NCBI GenBank assembly: GCA_029245865.1
Contig: JAQWOM010000004.1
Coordinates: 1 to 64,000, forward strand
Reading direction: 5' to 3'
DNA length: 64,000 nt
Source: Planctomycetota bacterium
GTDB taxonomy: Bacteria; Planctomycetota; B15-G4
Below are positions 43,839 to 52,470 of this stretch, one piece after another. The notes under the pieces are model-generated. The model was not told where the DNA came from, did not search any database, and saw only the letters and a list, made by a program, of their open reading frames with translations. Numbering within the stretch: position 1 is the stretch's first letter; each line of letters opens with the position of its first letter. The position numbers and the translations under genes are program-made.

Positions 43839-45488
43839 TCACTCTCCGCTCTTGGCTATTGACTCCAGTAAGCGCTTATCGGCAATGCGGGCGTCAATCT
43901 CGAGGGAAAGCTGAACGACCCCGTCAGCAAGCGGATCCAGGGCAATCACGCGGTCACAGAGAGCCCGGGCTTCTGACAGATTTCCGCGCTCAAAGGCCTC
44001 CAGCGCCTCATTCATGGTCCGCATGGCATAGGTGGTCCGGGCCACCGGCCCAAAGCCATCCACGAAGACCTCGCCGGCCAGTTCGGACTCTTCAATGATC
44101 AGCTTGCCATCCTCGTGAGCCTCTCCATCTTCGAGGATGTGAGGCGTGAGCATGATGATGATTTCGGTCCGCTCGACCGAGGTCACTTCCTTCGAGAACA
44201 TCCAGCCAATGAACGGCAGATAGCCCAGGAAGGGAACGCGGCTCACACTCTTCGTATCCGTGGTCTGGATAAGACCGCCAATCACGATGGTCTCGCCATC
44301 GCGAACCATGACGTTGGTCGTGACTTCAGCGGTGTTCTCACTGGGAAGGCCTGTCGTAGGGTCAACAACACCACTACTGCGTTCAGGGTGAATCTCCAGG
44401 CGAACGAAGCCATCGTTCCCAATAAAGGGACGGAATCGAAGCTGAGTTCCAACGTCAAGAAATTCGACGGACTGCTGGCTGATGCCATTGCTGACCGTCG
44501 TGCCGCCAAGATAGCCAAGGCGCCCACCAATGATGATCTCGCCCTGCATCTTATTCAGCGCCAACAGCTCCGTGTTGGCCAGCACATTCGTATCTGCAGT
44601 GCTCTGCAGTGCTTCGAGAAAGACCGAGACATCTTGTCCGATGAAGCCGATCCGCATGCCGCCACTACCAGGGCCATTCGTGAAACCCTGCTGTGTCATG
44701 GACCTGACGCCGTCAGGCGTGATGAAAGGTGCACCTGCAGCCACACCTGCTGGGCCCAGGGCGCCAGGCACAAGCACGGTCGGATCGCTGTAAACCGTCT
44801 GGGGAGCCAGCATGCTTTCGAAATCAACGAAGTCTGCGTTTCCGATCAGCTGGAAATCGACACCAAATCGATTCGTTTCGTCGAGGGTGACCTGCACCAT
44901 CGTGGCTTCGACAAGAACCTGTCGTGGCCTGCGGTCGAGTTCGCGGAACACGCGCTCAATCCGCCGCATGGACTCCTCATTGTCGATGACAATCAGCATT
45001 TCCTGGATTGTCGAACTCAGTCCACCCGTCGTATCTGCTCCACTCTCGATGCCGACCGCAGGGGTCTCCGACATGACGATGCTGCCGTAGGGCGAGAGAA
45101 ACTTGACGAGATACGTCTGAATCTCTGCAGCAGAAAGATAGTTGGGGTAGAGGATTCGCTCGATGAGCGGACGCTTGATCAGGTCGATTTGTGATGCTTC
45201 AAGGATGGTGTAAACCTTGCCATCGAAGTACCAACCGAGGCCGAGCGGCCCGAGCACCCAGTCGAGCGCATCATCGAGCTCTGCATCGAAGAAGTTCACC
45301 GTGACCGGCAGATTCGTGTCGACACCAGCGACAATGTTCACAGACTGCTGGACCGAGATCAGCTCGATGACCTGTCCCAGAGAAGTATCGCGGACATTGA
45401 GCGTGATCTTGTCTGACGAATCGTCTTGCGCCACCAGCGCATGAGCAGGAAGGGCGAACAAGGTCAGGCAGAGCAAAAGGATACGCAT
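43839..45488 (-). CDS. Secretin, GspD/PilQ outer-membrane pore
   Basis: 549 residues from ATG 45488; the longer frame to 45542 is less likely because this ATG gives a clean signal peptide (MRILLLCLTLFALPAHAL). N-domains come first: TLNVRDTSLGQVIELISVQ is a secretin/TonB short N-terminal (STN-like) unit, and two N1-type units follow (about 100-190). The C-terminal secretin domain has the conserved VPFLGYLPFIGWMF (the VPxLGxIPxxGxLF motif) and a final strand with TEIIIMLTPHI. After it comes a helical tail of about 75 residues (MRTMNEALEAFERGNLSEARAL), which resembles a TPR and is not part of a usual secretin. No Shine-Dalgarno is clear. Confidence 0.94.
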   Translation of the reverse strand: MRILLLCLTLFALPAHALVAQDDSSDKITLNVRDTSLGQVIELISVQQSVNIVAGVDTNLPVTVNFFDAELDDALDWVLGPLGLGWYFDGKVYTILEASQIDLIKRPLIERILYPNYLSAAEIQTYLVKFLSPYGSIVMSETPAVGIESGADTTGGLSSTIQEMLIVIDNEESMRRIERVFRELDRRPRQVLVEATMVQVTLDETNRFGVDFQLIGNADFVDFESMLAPQTVYSDPTVLVPGALGPAGVAAGAPFITPDGVRSMTQQGFTNGPGSGGMRIGFIGQDVSVFLEALQSTADTNVLANTELLALNKMQGEIIIGGRLGYLGGTTVSNGISQQSVEFLDVGTQLRFRPFIGNDGFVRLEIHPERSSGVVDPTTGLPSENTAEVTTNVMVRDGETIVIGGLIQTTDTKSVSRVPFLGYLPFIGWMFSKEVTSVERTEIIIMLTPHILEDGEAHEDGKLIIEESELAGEVFVDGFGPVARTTYAMRTMNEALEAFERGNLSEARALCDRVIALDPLADGVVQLSLEIDARIADKRLLESIAKSGE

Positions 45489-45564
45489 GGTCTGGGCACC
45501 GAGTTGGGACGAAGGAACATGCCCCCATCGACCAAAAAGCAACCTGGCTTGAGCCGTAACTCGA

Positions 45565-46119
45565 TTACGGGTTGATTCGGGTCGACAATTTCAAAAGGGG
45601 CATCTCAACGGTCATGACCCTTTGGTCAACCGACTCGAGCACAACCTCTCGACTTCCGATCGAAACCAGACGCCAACCCTGAACCATGTCATTGATGAAA
45701 CGCGTCTGGCCATCAATGACCGCAACGGGCTTTCGGCCGGAGGTCAATGTCCCATTGAGCATGACAGATGGAACTGGAATGTCGTCAGTGGGCGCGACGC
45801 CAGGCTCATCAACATTCCAGAAGTTCTCGAACGGACTGTTCATGACGCTGTTTTCGGCCGACTCCGCACTCAGCGCCTCATTGTCAGGCACGGCGACCAT
45901 GCTCTCGGCATCGTCCACTGGCATCAGAGACTGCTCCAGGCCTTGCTTGGCTGTCACGAAGGAGGGAGCCGTGGAGGCCATGGCGTCTTCGGCCTCAGAG
46001 AATTGAACGACCAGGACAATCACCAAGACAACAAGCAGTCCGCCGAGCAAGAAAGCCTGCCGCTTGCTCTTGGAGTTCTGGCTACCGCTAGAAGTTCGCT
46101 CTGCGCTGGGCGTTTTCAT
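45565..46119 (-). CDS. PilP/GspB-like periplasmic coupling protein
   Basis: 184 residues. A single N-terminal membrane anchor (AFLLGGLLVVLVIVLVVQF, about 22-40), a flexible acidic linker, then a C-terminal beta-domain: VMLNGTLTSGRKPVAVIDGQ through GSREVVLESV, the homology-region fold of PilP, GspC or GspB that binds secretin N-domains. It overlaps the PilO gene by ATGA and precedes the secretin gene, the normal place for PilP. The sequence is closest in layout to GspB/MshK-type proteins. The bare VIDG(Q)TRFINDMVQG core makes PilP versus GspB hard to settle. Confidence 0.78.
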   Translation of the reverse strand: MKTPSAERTSSGSQNSKSKRQAFLLGGLLVVLVIVLVVQFSEAEDAMASTAPSFVTAKQGLEQSLMPVDDAESMVAVPDNEALSAESAENSVMNSPFENFWNVDEPGVAPTDDIPVPSVMLNGTLTSGRKPVAVIDGQTRFINDMVQGWRLVSIGSREVVLESVDQRVMTVEMPLLKLSTRINP

Positions 46120-46634
46120 GAGTCACTCTCGAGAAACACAGAAATCTGCATGTCGATTCGCCTCTCCAGATCACCTGGGTAAATCTGAAGAAACAAAACG
46201 CGAGTCAGCCACTTGAGAGACTCGAGTCCCTGGAGAAAGCCGTGCAGTTCGAAGGCATCTCCCTCCACTTCGAGCGAGATCGTGAAACTAGGCACATCGG
46301 TTCCACCGAAGCCTGCTTCTCGATCCATGCTGATGCGCGACAACCCCGCTGCGCGAATCTGCTCTTGGAGCGCTGTCTCAAATTCGTTGCGCGCTTCGGG
46401 TGTGTCGGCGCACAACACAAACGTACGGTCATCCTTGCTGAGCCGCAGTTCGTTAAGTTGACCCTGAACTGCCGCAAGCTGCTGTGGCACCGTAGATTCA
46501 ACCTCAGTCGAATGCTTGAGCTCTTCGATTCCACCTTCGAGTTCCGAAATGGAACTGTGCATCGGGTAAAGCAACCCTGCAGATGCGATGAGAAGAAGGA
46601 CTGCCGTCAGGCAAATGTTTTTAGAGAGATTCAT
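46116..46634 (-). CDS. PilO/GspM-like assembly protein
   Basis: 172 residues. One N-terminal membrane helix (about 8-26), a coiled coil (about 28-65), then a ferredoxin-like domain ending FLQIYPGDLERRIDMQISVF. Size, layout and gene order (PilMN-PilO-PilP-secretin) identify it as the PilO/GspM partner that forms the inner-membrane ring with PilN/GspL. ATG 46634 shares one base with the PilMN stop, and its own stop overlaps the PilP gene. Confidence 0.82.
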   Translation of the reverse strand: MNLSKNICLTAVLLLIASAGLLYPMHSSISELEGGIEELKHSTEVESTVPQQLAAVQGQLNELRLSKDDRTFVLCADTPEARNEFETALQEQIRAAGLSRISMDREAGFGGTDVPSFTISLEVEGDAFELHGFLQGLESLKWLTRVLFLQIYPGDLERRIDMQISVFLESDS

Positions 46635-47995
46635 CAGCGGGTCTCCGCAGTGGCGTGAATATGGAATCGCTCACCACCCTGGCCATTGGCCAGGATCACG
46701 CGTTGGCTTGCCTCAATGCGCACATCGACAAAGGCCCCTGTGGCGAGCAAACCGTCCGCAAACGAGCGGACGGCTCCGTCTCCGCCGGCAAGCCCGTGCA
46801 ATTCCACGTCGAGCTGGCGCTGGGATGCAGCATCCGCATCGCTGGCCGTTTTGTTCGTCGACACGCTGTCAGAGACCTTGGTCGTTTCGAGCAGCAAGTT
46901 GTCGGGTGATGCGTTTGCGATAACGCTGAAGAGCAGAGACATCTTGTGGCCGGGCCGAACACCTGCCATTTGAGCGAAATGGTTCTGCTCCCGGATCAAA
47001 TCCTGCCGCAGGTTGGAAAGCTCGCGTTCTGCCTGCTGACTCACTTCCACCTGGTTTTGCAACGAACCGTGCTTCGTCTCGAGGTTTGACTTGTGTTGCC
47101 AACCCAGCACTCCGGCCGTCAAGACCAAAACGATCGTCGCGGCTGCCATCAACATCCGCACACGACGGACCTGGCGCTTGGCGCGAAGGTTCCGTTCTTC
47201 TGGGGGAGTAAACTCCGTCAGAATCGCGCCGTTTGTGGCGAGACCCACTGCAGAAGCATCGACAAGGCTCTCTTCAGAACTCGAGACACTGACACCCAGG
47301 TCAGCTGCCAGTTTCTGAAGCTCATCGCCAGCGATGCCGCTGCAGGTCAGTTCAGAAAACGTTTCCGTGGACAGGAGCGATGCGGCACGACTCATCGTCG
47401 CTCGCAACTCAAGAGAAGAGATCGGGCGCTGAACAATGCGGCAAAACAAGAGCCGCTCATCGATTCCAGCCAGAACAATGTCTGCTGCATCGGTTCGCAC
47501 CAGGCGAATTCGGAGACCTTCTGAGGTCCAGGCACGCCAAGCAGCCAATGCCGCAGATTCCACAGCATGAACATTTAGCTGACTGCCCCGGCAAGCGGTC
47601 ATCACCTGAGCAATTTTCGAGTGAATCACTGCAGCGTGAATCACCATCGAAGGCCCAGACCCGGAAGGCGAATCAGCCACTGCCACTCCAAGAGCTGCAT
47701 TGCTCTCGTTGAAAACTGGGTCGCCCTTCAGCCTCTCGGCGCAAACGGCCTTGGCAGACTTGGAAGCAGATGGCGGAACGACCAGCGACTCGACCAAGAC
47801 GTCCTCGCCCTCGAGACCAACAACGAGGTCCTTCCCGACGAAGGGGAACGAAGCCAGAAGCTGCTTGATGTCTCTGCCGAAGTCACCGCTCAGTGGAAGA
47901 GAGCCCGTGACCAACTCTCCCTCGATGCGCTGCGCAGCCCGCAGGGCGCGATCCGCGACCACAACCCCGATCCTGCTCACCTTCTGAACCTTCAA
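46634..47995 (-). CDS. PilM-PilN fusion, GspL-like
   Basis: 453 residues starting at TTG 47995, with strong GGAGG 7 nt upstream. The N-terminal half (about 1-260) is an actin-like cytoplasmic domain of the PilM/GspL type (RIGVVVADRALRAAQRIEG at the start). One membrane helix follows (MLMAAATIVLVLTAGVLGW, about 282-300), then a coiled coil and a ferredoxin-like periplasmic domain as in PilN. The two genes that are separate in type IV pilus clusters are thus joined, as in GspL of type II secretion. The fusion is seen in one open frame with no break. It links the ATPase to the inner-membrane ring. Confidence 0.87.
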   Translation of the reverse strand: MKVQKVSRIGVVVADRALRAAQRIEGELVTGSLPLSGDFGRDIKQLLASFPFVGKDLVVGLEGEDVLVESLVVPPSASKSAKAVCAERLKGDPVFNESNAALGVAVADSPSGSGPSMVIHAAVIHSKIAQVMTACRGSQLNVHAVESAALAAWRAWTSEGLRIRLVRTDAADIVLAGIDERLLFCRIVQRPISSLELRATMSRAASLLSTETFSELTCSGIAGDELQKLAADLGVSVSSSEESLVDASAVGLATNGAILTEFTPPEERNLRAKRQVRRVRMLMAAATIVLVLTAGVLGWQHKSNLETKHGSLQNQVEVSQQAERELSNLRQDLIREQNHFAQMAGVRPGHKMSLLFSVIANASPDNLLLETTKVSDSVSTNKTASDADAASQRQLDVELHGLAGGDGAVRSFADGLLATGAFVDVRIEASQRVILANGQGGERFHIHATAETR

Positions 47996-48031
47996 AACAC
48001 ATCCTCCAACGACTCGCGAGAAGAGCCTCGC

Positions 48032-48532
48032 TTAGGGGCTCATCGGCACTTCGACTAGCAAACCCGTAGCCGTATCTATCCGAAGTGATCTTTGGACATC
48101 TCCGGCGGACAGAACGACATCCACCGGATAAACCAGCCGTCCACGGTCGTTGAACATCACCAGGGCACGATCCAAGGGGTTCGCCACGTATTCGATGGCA
48201 ATCCCTGAGGGCTGGTCCGGGGTGTTCAGTCGAACCACGTAGATCTGACGGGTCAACGGGTCCACCTGGGGAACGCCCATGGCATCCACAACAGCCAACC
48301 ACTGGCCCTGGACGTGCACGAAGGCGCTCATCTTCTCGCCTGTGTGGTACGCCAAAGCCTGAGCGTGATCGATGGCGTCTTGGAACTGCAGTTGCAGAAC
48401 GTCGAGCTTGCGGTGGTTGTCTGGCGTCGCACTCGGCACAGCAACCGCTGCCAAGAGCCCCATCACCGTAATGCTGACAAGCATCTCCACCATGGTGAAG
48501 CCACGCTGTTTTTTCTGATCAATTGAAGACAT
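48032..48532 (-). CDS. GspH/FimT-like minor prepilin
   Basis: 166 residues from ATG 48532 with a GGAG site about 8 nt upstream. The leader ends RG-FTMVEMLVSITVMGLLAAVAVP (cleavage near residue 11), with mature Glu5. The C-terminal domain is beta-rich. Size and motif fit GspH or FimT, the minor pseudopilins of the tip. Its start overlaps the end of the upstream PilX-like gene by 14 nt. Confidence 0.87.
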   Translation of the reverse strand: MSSIDQKKQRGFTMVEMLVSITVMGLLAAVAVPSATPDNHRKLDVLQLQFQDAIDHAQALAYHTGEKMSAFVHVQGQWLAVVDAMGVPQVDPLTRQIYVVRLNTPDQPSGIAIEYVANPLDRALVMFNDRGRLVYPVDVVLSAGDVQRSLRIDTATGLLVEVPMSP

Positions 48533-49568
48533 TGCACGACTCCATAGCGTCCATCTCGGATTCCGTGTATGACTCCGAGGGGAAAGAGATAAGCGTGACG
48601 CGCTCCGCACCTGCAACGAGTTCGTTGGACCAGGACTGTGGACCACGCCCATAGCCAGGGCGCTTGCATCCGCCTCCGATATTTCCTCTCTTCTCAGTCA
48701 CAACCATGCCTCTCAGTGAACCGCGGCAAGGCAAGTCCAGTTCGTTGGCAACGACCTGGCCCTGAATCTCAACCCGCGCGTCTACGTCAGCGGTGACGAC
48801 GCAGTCTGGAGCGACCATGGCAACATCGGGCAACACCGTGCCCGCAATGAGTCGAATGTCGCCAACCATGTTGATGGTGGGACGGTTTGAACCCGTCTGC
48901 ATGGGCTCATCGGCGCAACGACCAGCTCGAGTGATCACAGCACCACGTAGCACCACGTTCTCAAGCGTCAGATCGGCCCCTGGCTCCAAGATGAAAAGGC
49001 CGGCCATGTCGACATCGGAGTAAGTGTTGCTCCCACTCAAGACGGTCACGAGGCCAGCCATCATCGTGCTGACCGCGCCCGAGTCACAGTTCAGGCGAGT
49101 CGGCTCCCCTTCCGAGTTGCTTTCCTGGACCACTCTTGCGCGTGCTCGCACAGCAGCTTCCTCGGTGAACTGGCCATTCATCTTCGTGGCGTACGTCCGC
49201 AAGCGACGCCGTTTATGGGAAGAAACCTCCCGCTCGATGGTGACGACGTGGCCGCCTTCCGTGAGCACCACCTGCTCGGTCCCATCCCCACAGTTGCCGG
49301 GGGGGTGCCCTTGGCGCATCTGCTCACGAGCGTGATTCAGCCCAGACTGAGCCGCTTCCTCGCTCTCACTGGCACCGTGTGCCATTTCCAGCGAACTCTT
49401 GGCGAGAACCGCGTGGCGGGCCCACGTCACCGAAACCGAGGCGGCGAGTCCAGCGAGTATGAAACTCGCAACCAGCACCCAACCTTGCTCAGCGGGGCGC
49501 TTCGCAATCAAACCGGTCTCAAGACTCGTTTGAACGCGCCAGTTGTTGTCTTTCGAAGTGATACTCAT
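48519..49568 (-). CDS. PilX/GspK-like membrane-anchored minor pilin, cysteine-containing
   Basis: 349 residues from ATG 49568. An N-terminal basic segment with EQGWVLVASFILAGLAASVS, a hydrophobic helix like that of PilX or GspK, leads to a long polar domain with several Cys and short glycine-spaced hydrophobic strands (GLFILEPGADLTLENVVLRG), suggestive of a beta-helix. The classical Phe at +1 and the F-T-L-x-E motif are not present; E at the mature +5 is missing. It is called by position between two clear prepilin genes and by the helix. TTG 49605-49607 is a longer alternative start. Confidence 0.68.
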   Translation of the reverse strand: MSITSKDNNWRVQTSLETGLIAKRPAEQGWVLVASFILAGLAASVSVTWARHAVLAKSSLEMAHGASESEEAAQSGLNHAREQMRQGHPPGNCGDGTEQVVLTEGGHVVTIEREVSSHKRRRLRTYATKMNGQFTEEAAVRARARVVQESNSEGEPTRLNCDSGAVSTMMAGLVTVLSGSNTYSDVDMAGLFILEPGADLTLENVVLRGAVITRAGRCADEPMQTGSNRPTINMVGDIRLIAGTVLPDVAMVAPDCVVTADVDARVEIQGQVVANELDLPCRGSLRGMVVTEKRGNIGGGCKRPGYGRGPQSWSNELVAGAERVTLISFPSESYTESEMDAMESCNVFN

Positions 49569-49622
49569 AAGTTTTCTCGTACGGGACCTAGGGTCTCCCT
49601 CATGCAAGCGATCGGCAGTGGG

Positions 49623-50156
49623 CTATTCGCCCTCCATCGATCCACGCGAGGGTTCGCTAACCCACCACTTAAATTCATCGAGGAATTCGTGGCCGCGGTA
49701 AATCGCCACCTTGAGCTCGGTCAGCGTGTCACCTTCAAATGTATCTGGGTCGACTTCGACCGTTGGGTTCTCCAGGTCGACGACACGGATGTGTGCGGAT
49801 TGTGACCAGGCGATGTGGCTGAGGATGACTTCGTAGTCAGCGGATCGCGGCGGATTCAACACCAACTCATCGAGATCCCAGAGTGTGGTCACATCTGGAC
49901 CGAAGTCGGCAGCGTTTGAAGGATGAACCTTCCAGGGCAACATCATGGCCGCTTCATGCACTTCTTGTGCAAGCATCAACGATTCATGAGGCCCGTCCGA
50001 AAAGTAGTGGTAGACCTTCGCGGAACCCGAGAGCGAAGAAACCGAGGCCACAATCGTTGTTCCAACGACGAGCGTCGCCAACATCAGTTCTGCGAAGGTG
50101 CTGCCGCGTTCACGGCGACGGGCGGTTGAATGGTGCTTAGGGGCGGTGTGTTTCAT
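49623..50156 (-). CDS. PilV-like minor prepilin, first gene of the secretion/pilus operon
   Basis: 177 residues from ATG 50156. The leader RRERG-STFAELMLATLVVGTTIVAS has the prepilin Gly, then Ser-Thr-Phe-Ala-Glu. The Glu at +5 is kept, but the Phe at +1 is replaced by Ser, so it may be a poor substrate for the peptidase or processed one residue off. The rest is a polar domain. A longer upstream frame exists but overlaps the intergenic region before the HEAT gene. It is 55 nt upstream of the PilX-like gene. The 280-bp region to 50436 is a divergent promoter region. Confidence 0.72.
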   Translation of the reverse strand: MKHTAPKHHSTARRRERGSTFAELMLATLVVGTTIVASVSSLSGSAKVYHYFSDGPHESLMLAQEVHEAAMMLPWKVHPSNAADFGPDVTTLWDLDELVLNPPRSADYEVILSHIAWSQSAHIRVVDLENPTVEVDPDTFEGDTLTELKVAIYRGHEFLDEFKWWVSEPSRGSMEGE

Positions 50157-50436
50157 GAGCGAGCTGTTCCCTCGGACCACAGGTACTGAGCCATCCGAGT
50201 TGAGGAGAGTCTTTGGACCTCTGCTGTCGTCTCCATTGCGGTGCGACTTGAGACCCGATATCGAAGATCGCGATCCTCGATCTGTCCCGAGAGGCCTCAA
50301 AAGCCCTTTTCTGGGCGATTTCCATGGCCTGGCAGAAGGCCCCTGTGGCATCCGTCAGATGCTCAGAAAGCTGGAGTTGGTGCCCTTCCACTCACCAGGA
50401 TCGGCATCGAAGACCGCTATACTGAGTGAGTTCCTC
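50157..50436. promoter_or_regulatory. Divergent promoter region between the secretion operon and the HEAT gene
   Basis: 280 bp with no supportable gene. On the plus side TATACT (50418-50423) lies 13 nt before ATG 50437. On the minus side I see no convincing promoter box. Confidence 0.4.
50418..50423 (+). promoter_or_regulatory. TANNNT -10-like element before the HEAT gene
   Basis: TATACT 13 nt before ATG 50437, near-consensus for -10. No matching -35 is seen. The transcript would have a leader of only a few bases. Confidence 0.45.
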
Positions 50437-52383
50437 ATGAGGCCTTTCCCCATGCTCCTGCCCACAGCCCGCCTCTTGGCACTTTTCGGGGCTGCCTTGT
50501 GGCTTCTTTCCAGCGCCGCAGCAGCTCAAGGCGTGAGCAGCGGTGGGCCAGCCAACGGCGGCGCGAGCCCCGACGTGACGCCCTTCGATCCCGCATCCAA
50601 CGGAGGCGGAATCTACTCACCTCCACCGGACCAGGGGACTCCCAACAACGGCGCCGACAACGGCAAGAAGAAAGGCAACACCCGCCAAGACGAGAGAGCG
50701 GTTGGTCAGACTTCCCCGACCACAGGCCGAAGCTCTCGCGGCGGCCAGAGCGGCGCCGCCCGTGCCGGAGCTTCAGCAGCCGCCACCGGCATGCGGTTCG
50801 ACCTGGGCGACTCCTGGGTTCAGTGGTGGGAAACCAATAAATTCGACTTCATCCGATTGCGCCGCGTCCGCGACACCCCCATCACCGGACAGGGCCAGGT
50901 CGAAGAAACCGCGGACGAGCGCGAAGCTCGAATCCAGGCCACAGAGCGCCTGGTTCGATCAGAAGTCATCCCTGTGCTGCGTGAACTCACCGAGGCTCAA
51001 GATGCCGCTGTCCGTGCCTCGGCAGTCGTCGCGCTTGCCAAACTTCAGGACACGGAGGGGCCAACAGTGGCTCGCGAACTCCTCAAGGACAAAAGCTTCG
51101 GCGTGCGCCGTGCCTCCATGCTCGCAATGGGCGTACTGGAAGCAGGCCGTTCGTCCTACTTCCTCATGAACATCGCGGATGACTCGGCGCTGGGTCGCCA
51201 ACTCCTGCAGACCAACAACATCTCTGACGAAGACCGTGGCATCGCCCTCTTGACGGCCGCTTTACGTGGCCACCGTGCTCCCGAAGCGCTCGTGGACCGA
51301 CTCCTCACGGATGAATCGGACCTTCCCAATGAGATTCTGGCTTCAGCCTGCGATGCCGCTGGCCTGATGGAGTCGGTGCAAGCCATCGCCCCCTTGACCA
51401 CCGTCGCTCTCGACACATCGCGCCCTGGATTCGTACGGGCCGCAGCCACAACGGCACTTGGCCGCCTGGGTGATCCAGGCTCAGTCCCGGCCCTTCTGAA
51501 AATCCTCGACTCCGGTCTTGAACCGCAGCGCTCCGCCGCCGCTGCGCTAGGTCTTGCTGGCCATCAGAAGCAACCCGCTGTTGTGAAACGCCTTGCCTCA
51601 TTGCTTGAGAACACGGACGGCCCCACACGTCATTTTGCAGCCATTTCACTGGGGCGCATCGGCGGCGAACAGGCGCGCTCTGCTCTCCTGTCAGCTTTCA
51701 AAAACCCCAAGGCCGACATGCGCGCGTGGCTCGCACTTGGGCTCGGTCTTTGCGAACGTCAAAGACCACTCGGACAGATTCCAGAACTGCTCATCGATCG
51801 CTACGAGAATGAGGCCAACTCCGAGACGGCAGGAGCCTATCTCATTGCCCTCGGGCTGTGTGGTCGCGACGACATGGGCAACTTTGCATCCACCTTGCCG
51901 TGGGATCGCATTCTGAAAACACTCGAGTCCGCTCTCCAGAGCAATCGTTCGCATATCGCCGGACATGCAGCTCTCGCACTCGGCCTCACAGGACACCCTG
52001 ATGCGGGATCGAAACTCGAAGATGCGCTCAAGAACTCGGAGTCTCCCGAAGTCCAGCGCCAGGTAGCCCTCGGACTTGGAGTTCTCGGAGACTCGGAAGC
52101 GATTCCGAGCCTGCTCCAGCTCATGCGGAACACGAATAACCCCTATGTCGCCAGCTTCGCGGCCCTCGGCATCGCTTTCATGGGAGACGCCAATGTCATC
52201 GGCCCACTCATGCACATGATCGACCGTGCCGGCCCCAACGGACTGACCACCACATACGCCGTTGCCGCAGTCGGGCAATTGTTCGACAGTGAAAGACGCC
52301 CCACTCTGTCTCGGCTCGCTTCTGGCGACAACTACCTTGCACGTACGAGCAGCGTCCAGCAACTTCTTGCGCTTGGCTTTTAG
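50437..52383 (+). CDS. Secreted HEAT-repeat protein
   Basis: 648 residues from ATG 50437. A Sec signal peptide ends in SSAAAAQG. A low-complexity stretch rich in Gly, Ser, Asn and Pro follows (about 35-115), then tandem HEAT/PBS-lyase-like repeats of about 30-35 residues: VRASAVVALAKL, VRRASMLAMGVL, VRAAATTALGRLGD, RSAAAALGLAGH and so on, at least ten. Such alpha-solenoids bind other proteins; no catalytic site is visible. Upstream in-frame ATG 50098 is not used because it would precede the signal peptide and overlap the divergent region. A secreted prenyltransferase-fold gene follows after 87 nt. Confidence 0.86.
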   Translation: MRPFPMLLPTARLLALFGAALWLLSSAAAAQGVSSGGPANGGASPDVTPFDPASNGGGIYSPPPDQGTPNNGADNGKKKGNTRQDERAVGQTSPTTGRSSRGGQSGAARAGASAAATGMRFDLGDSWVQWWETNKFDFIRLRRVRDTPITGQGQVEETADEREARIQATERLVRSEVIPVLRELTEAQDAAVRASAVVALAKLQDTEGPTVARELLKDKSFGVRRASMLAMGVLEAGRSSYFLMNIADDSALGRQLLQTNNISDEDRGIALLTAALRGHRAPEALVDRLLTDESDLPNEILASACDAAGLMESVQAIAPLTTVALDTSRPGFVRAAATTALGRLGDPGSVPALLKILDSGLEPQRSAAAALGLAGHQKQPAVVKRLASLLENTDGPTRHFAAISLGRIGGEQARSALLSAFKNPKADMRAWLALGLGLCERQRPLGQIPELLIDRYENEANSETAGAYLIALGLCGRDDMGNFASTLPWDRILKTLESALQSNRSHIAGHAALALGLTGHPDAGSKLEDALKNSESPEVQRQVALGLGVLGDSEAIPSLLQLMRNTNNPYVASFAALGIAFMGDANVIGPLMHMIDRAGPNGLTTTYAVAAVGQLFDSERRPTLSRLASGDNYLARTSSVQQLLALGF

Positions 52384-52470
52384 TTGCTGCAGCCAGAGCC
52401 TTACCCTGGCTACTGAGCCCCCGCATCACGCTATAAAGGGGCCCCTCCAAAACTTGACTTTGAGAGACGC

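Noticed and set aside
44115-45194. 359-codon frame antisense to the secretin gene
   Set aside because: Shadow of the secretin; motifs are only on the other strand.
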